A program made the position numbers and the translations under genes. The notes beneath the pieces were generated by a model that saw only the letters and a list, made by a program, of their open reading frames with translations, was not told the DNA's origin and searched no databases. 6,686 bases of DNA from Lentisphaeria bacterium (GTDB lineage Bacteria > Verrucomicrobiota > Lentisphaeria > JABSQK01 > UBA12247), in the NCBI GenBank assembly GCA_003477185.1, contig DMTJ01000504.1, positions 1 to 6,686 of the forward strand. The letters run 5' to 3'. This document shows, piece after piece, positions 6,113 to 6,686 of the stretch. The number at the start of each line of letters is the position of its first letter. Within the stretch, counting starts at the first letter, position 1.

Positions 6113-6686
6113 ATGAAAATTCACACATTCTCTTTTCAGGTAGACTCCGATTCGGCGACCATCGTGGAAGCCGTGCAGCTGGCCGCAGAAACTGTTGGTG
6201 GCAAGCAAACCCAGGCCGGTGCCGTAGACGCTACCGTCACCGTCAGCTGCGGGGAAGCGCCAGCGATTGCGGACGCCGCAACCGGGATTCAAGTCACCCT
6301 CGACCTCGCTCAAGCAGGTACCGCCGTCGGTACGTTGGTCACCAAGCTCACAGCCTTGAACAAAGAGAGCGTTCATCTGGCGGTCACTGGCGACGTCCCC
6401 GCTAACGCACGCTTGGTCAAGCGCCTGCATGATCTCCTTACCGATGTCTGTCATCGGTGTCGGCGGCCTGTTCAAGGCAAGGGCAAAGGCCCCCGACGCA
6501 AGTCAAAGGATGGCACCGGCAAGGCCGTGGATCGCCTGTTTCCATTTGTCCGCCGCGCTCGCATCACGCTGGCCGGCCAGGAACGGCTCAAACGAGCAAA
6601 AGGCAGACTGCACTTCCTGATGATTGCAACAGATCTGGCCCCGCGAAGCGCGGACGAGTGCCTTGAGGCGTTCGCCGATTATCCGA
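6113..6686 (+). CDS. Two-part protein: unknown N-terminal region and L7Ae/YlxQ-like RNA-binding region (3' end outside window)
   Basis: The frame is open from ATG at 6113 to the right edge, giving 191 complete codons and no stop. AAGG at 6102-6105, seven bases before the ATG, is a good SD, and most third positions are G or C. Residues 1-110 (starting MKIHTFSFQVDSDSATIVEA) look like an alpha/beta domain I do not recognise. A Cys-x-x-Cys (C113, C116) begins a basic linker (PVQGKGKGPRRKSKDG). From about 139 the sequence VDRLFPFVRRARITLAGQER and the following LHFLMIATDLAPRS align by eye with the YlxQ/L7Ae/L30e fold: an R-A-x-x-x-x-x-G-x-E/Q pattern, then a hydrophobic strand and D-x-x-x-x-S/T. 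This fold binds kink-turn RNA or ribosomal RNA. The CxxC and linker recall YlxR only faintly. RNA or ribosome-related work is inferred. It is transcribed divergently from the TRAP permease. Confidence 0.7.
   Translation, partial: MKIHTFSFQVDSDSATIVEAVQLAAETVGGKQTQAGAVDATVTVSCGEAPAIADAATGIQVTLDLAQAGTAVGTLVTKLTALNKESVHLAVTGDVPANARLVKRLHDLLTDVCHRCRRPVQGKGKGPRRKSKDGTGKAVDRLFPFVRRARITLAGQERLKRAKGRLHFLMIATDLAPRSADECLEAFADYP

Noticed and set aside
6053..6475. 140-codon - strand frame at the right end
   Set aside because: It is opposite the 6113 gene, which has a good SD and strong GC3 bias, and it would cross the divergent promoter region.

Overview
The window is bacterial chromosomal DNA. Genes are densely packed, most codons end in G or C, and starts carry Shine-Dalgarno (SD) sites. 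No rRNA, tRNA, CRISPR array, transposase or phage gene is visible. The species cannot be read from this sequence. The free-living style (TRAP transporter, isomerase-like enzyme, large unknown membrane protein) would suit a soil or aquatic bacterium of a group such as Acidobacteriota, but that is a guess.

Layout. Bases 1-300 hold the 3' end of an unrecognised, charged, helical protein on the + strand, with a less GC-biased codon use than its neighbours. Bases 399-2378 (+) encode a 659-residue membrane protein with two PH-like segments, a DUF3592-like region between membrane helices, a four-cysteine zinc ribbon and a polytopic C-terminal part. A 116-base gap then separates it from convergent genes on the - strand. 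These are a TIM-barrel sugar isomerase/AP-endonuclease-like enzyme (2495-3508), a possible 58-residue exported peptide in its leader (3573-3749), and a fused TRAP transporter permease (3943-6003). The 434-base space between the enzyme and the permease holds a plausible promoter, a 14-base tandem repeat just upstream of the enzyme, and a perfect 13-bp hairpin that contains the permease stop codon. At the right edge (6113-6686, +) a divergent gene runs off the window. It has an unrecognised N-terminal part and an L7Ae/YlxQ-like RNA-binding region.

How they fit. The permease would import a small organic acid or similar solute using a TAXI-type periplasmic binding protein, but no such protein is encoded here. 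The TIM-barrel enzyme lies downstream on the same strand and could act on the imported compound. The long gap, the hairpin and the separate promoter suggest it is at least partly independent. The permease and the L7Ae-like gene share a 109-base divergent control region. No defence system or other clearly new machinery is evident. The least explained items are the 659-residue membrane protein, the two-part protein at the right edge and the structured space at 3509-3942.
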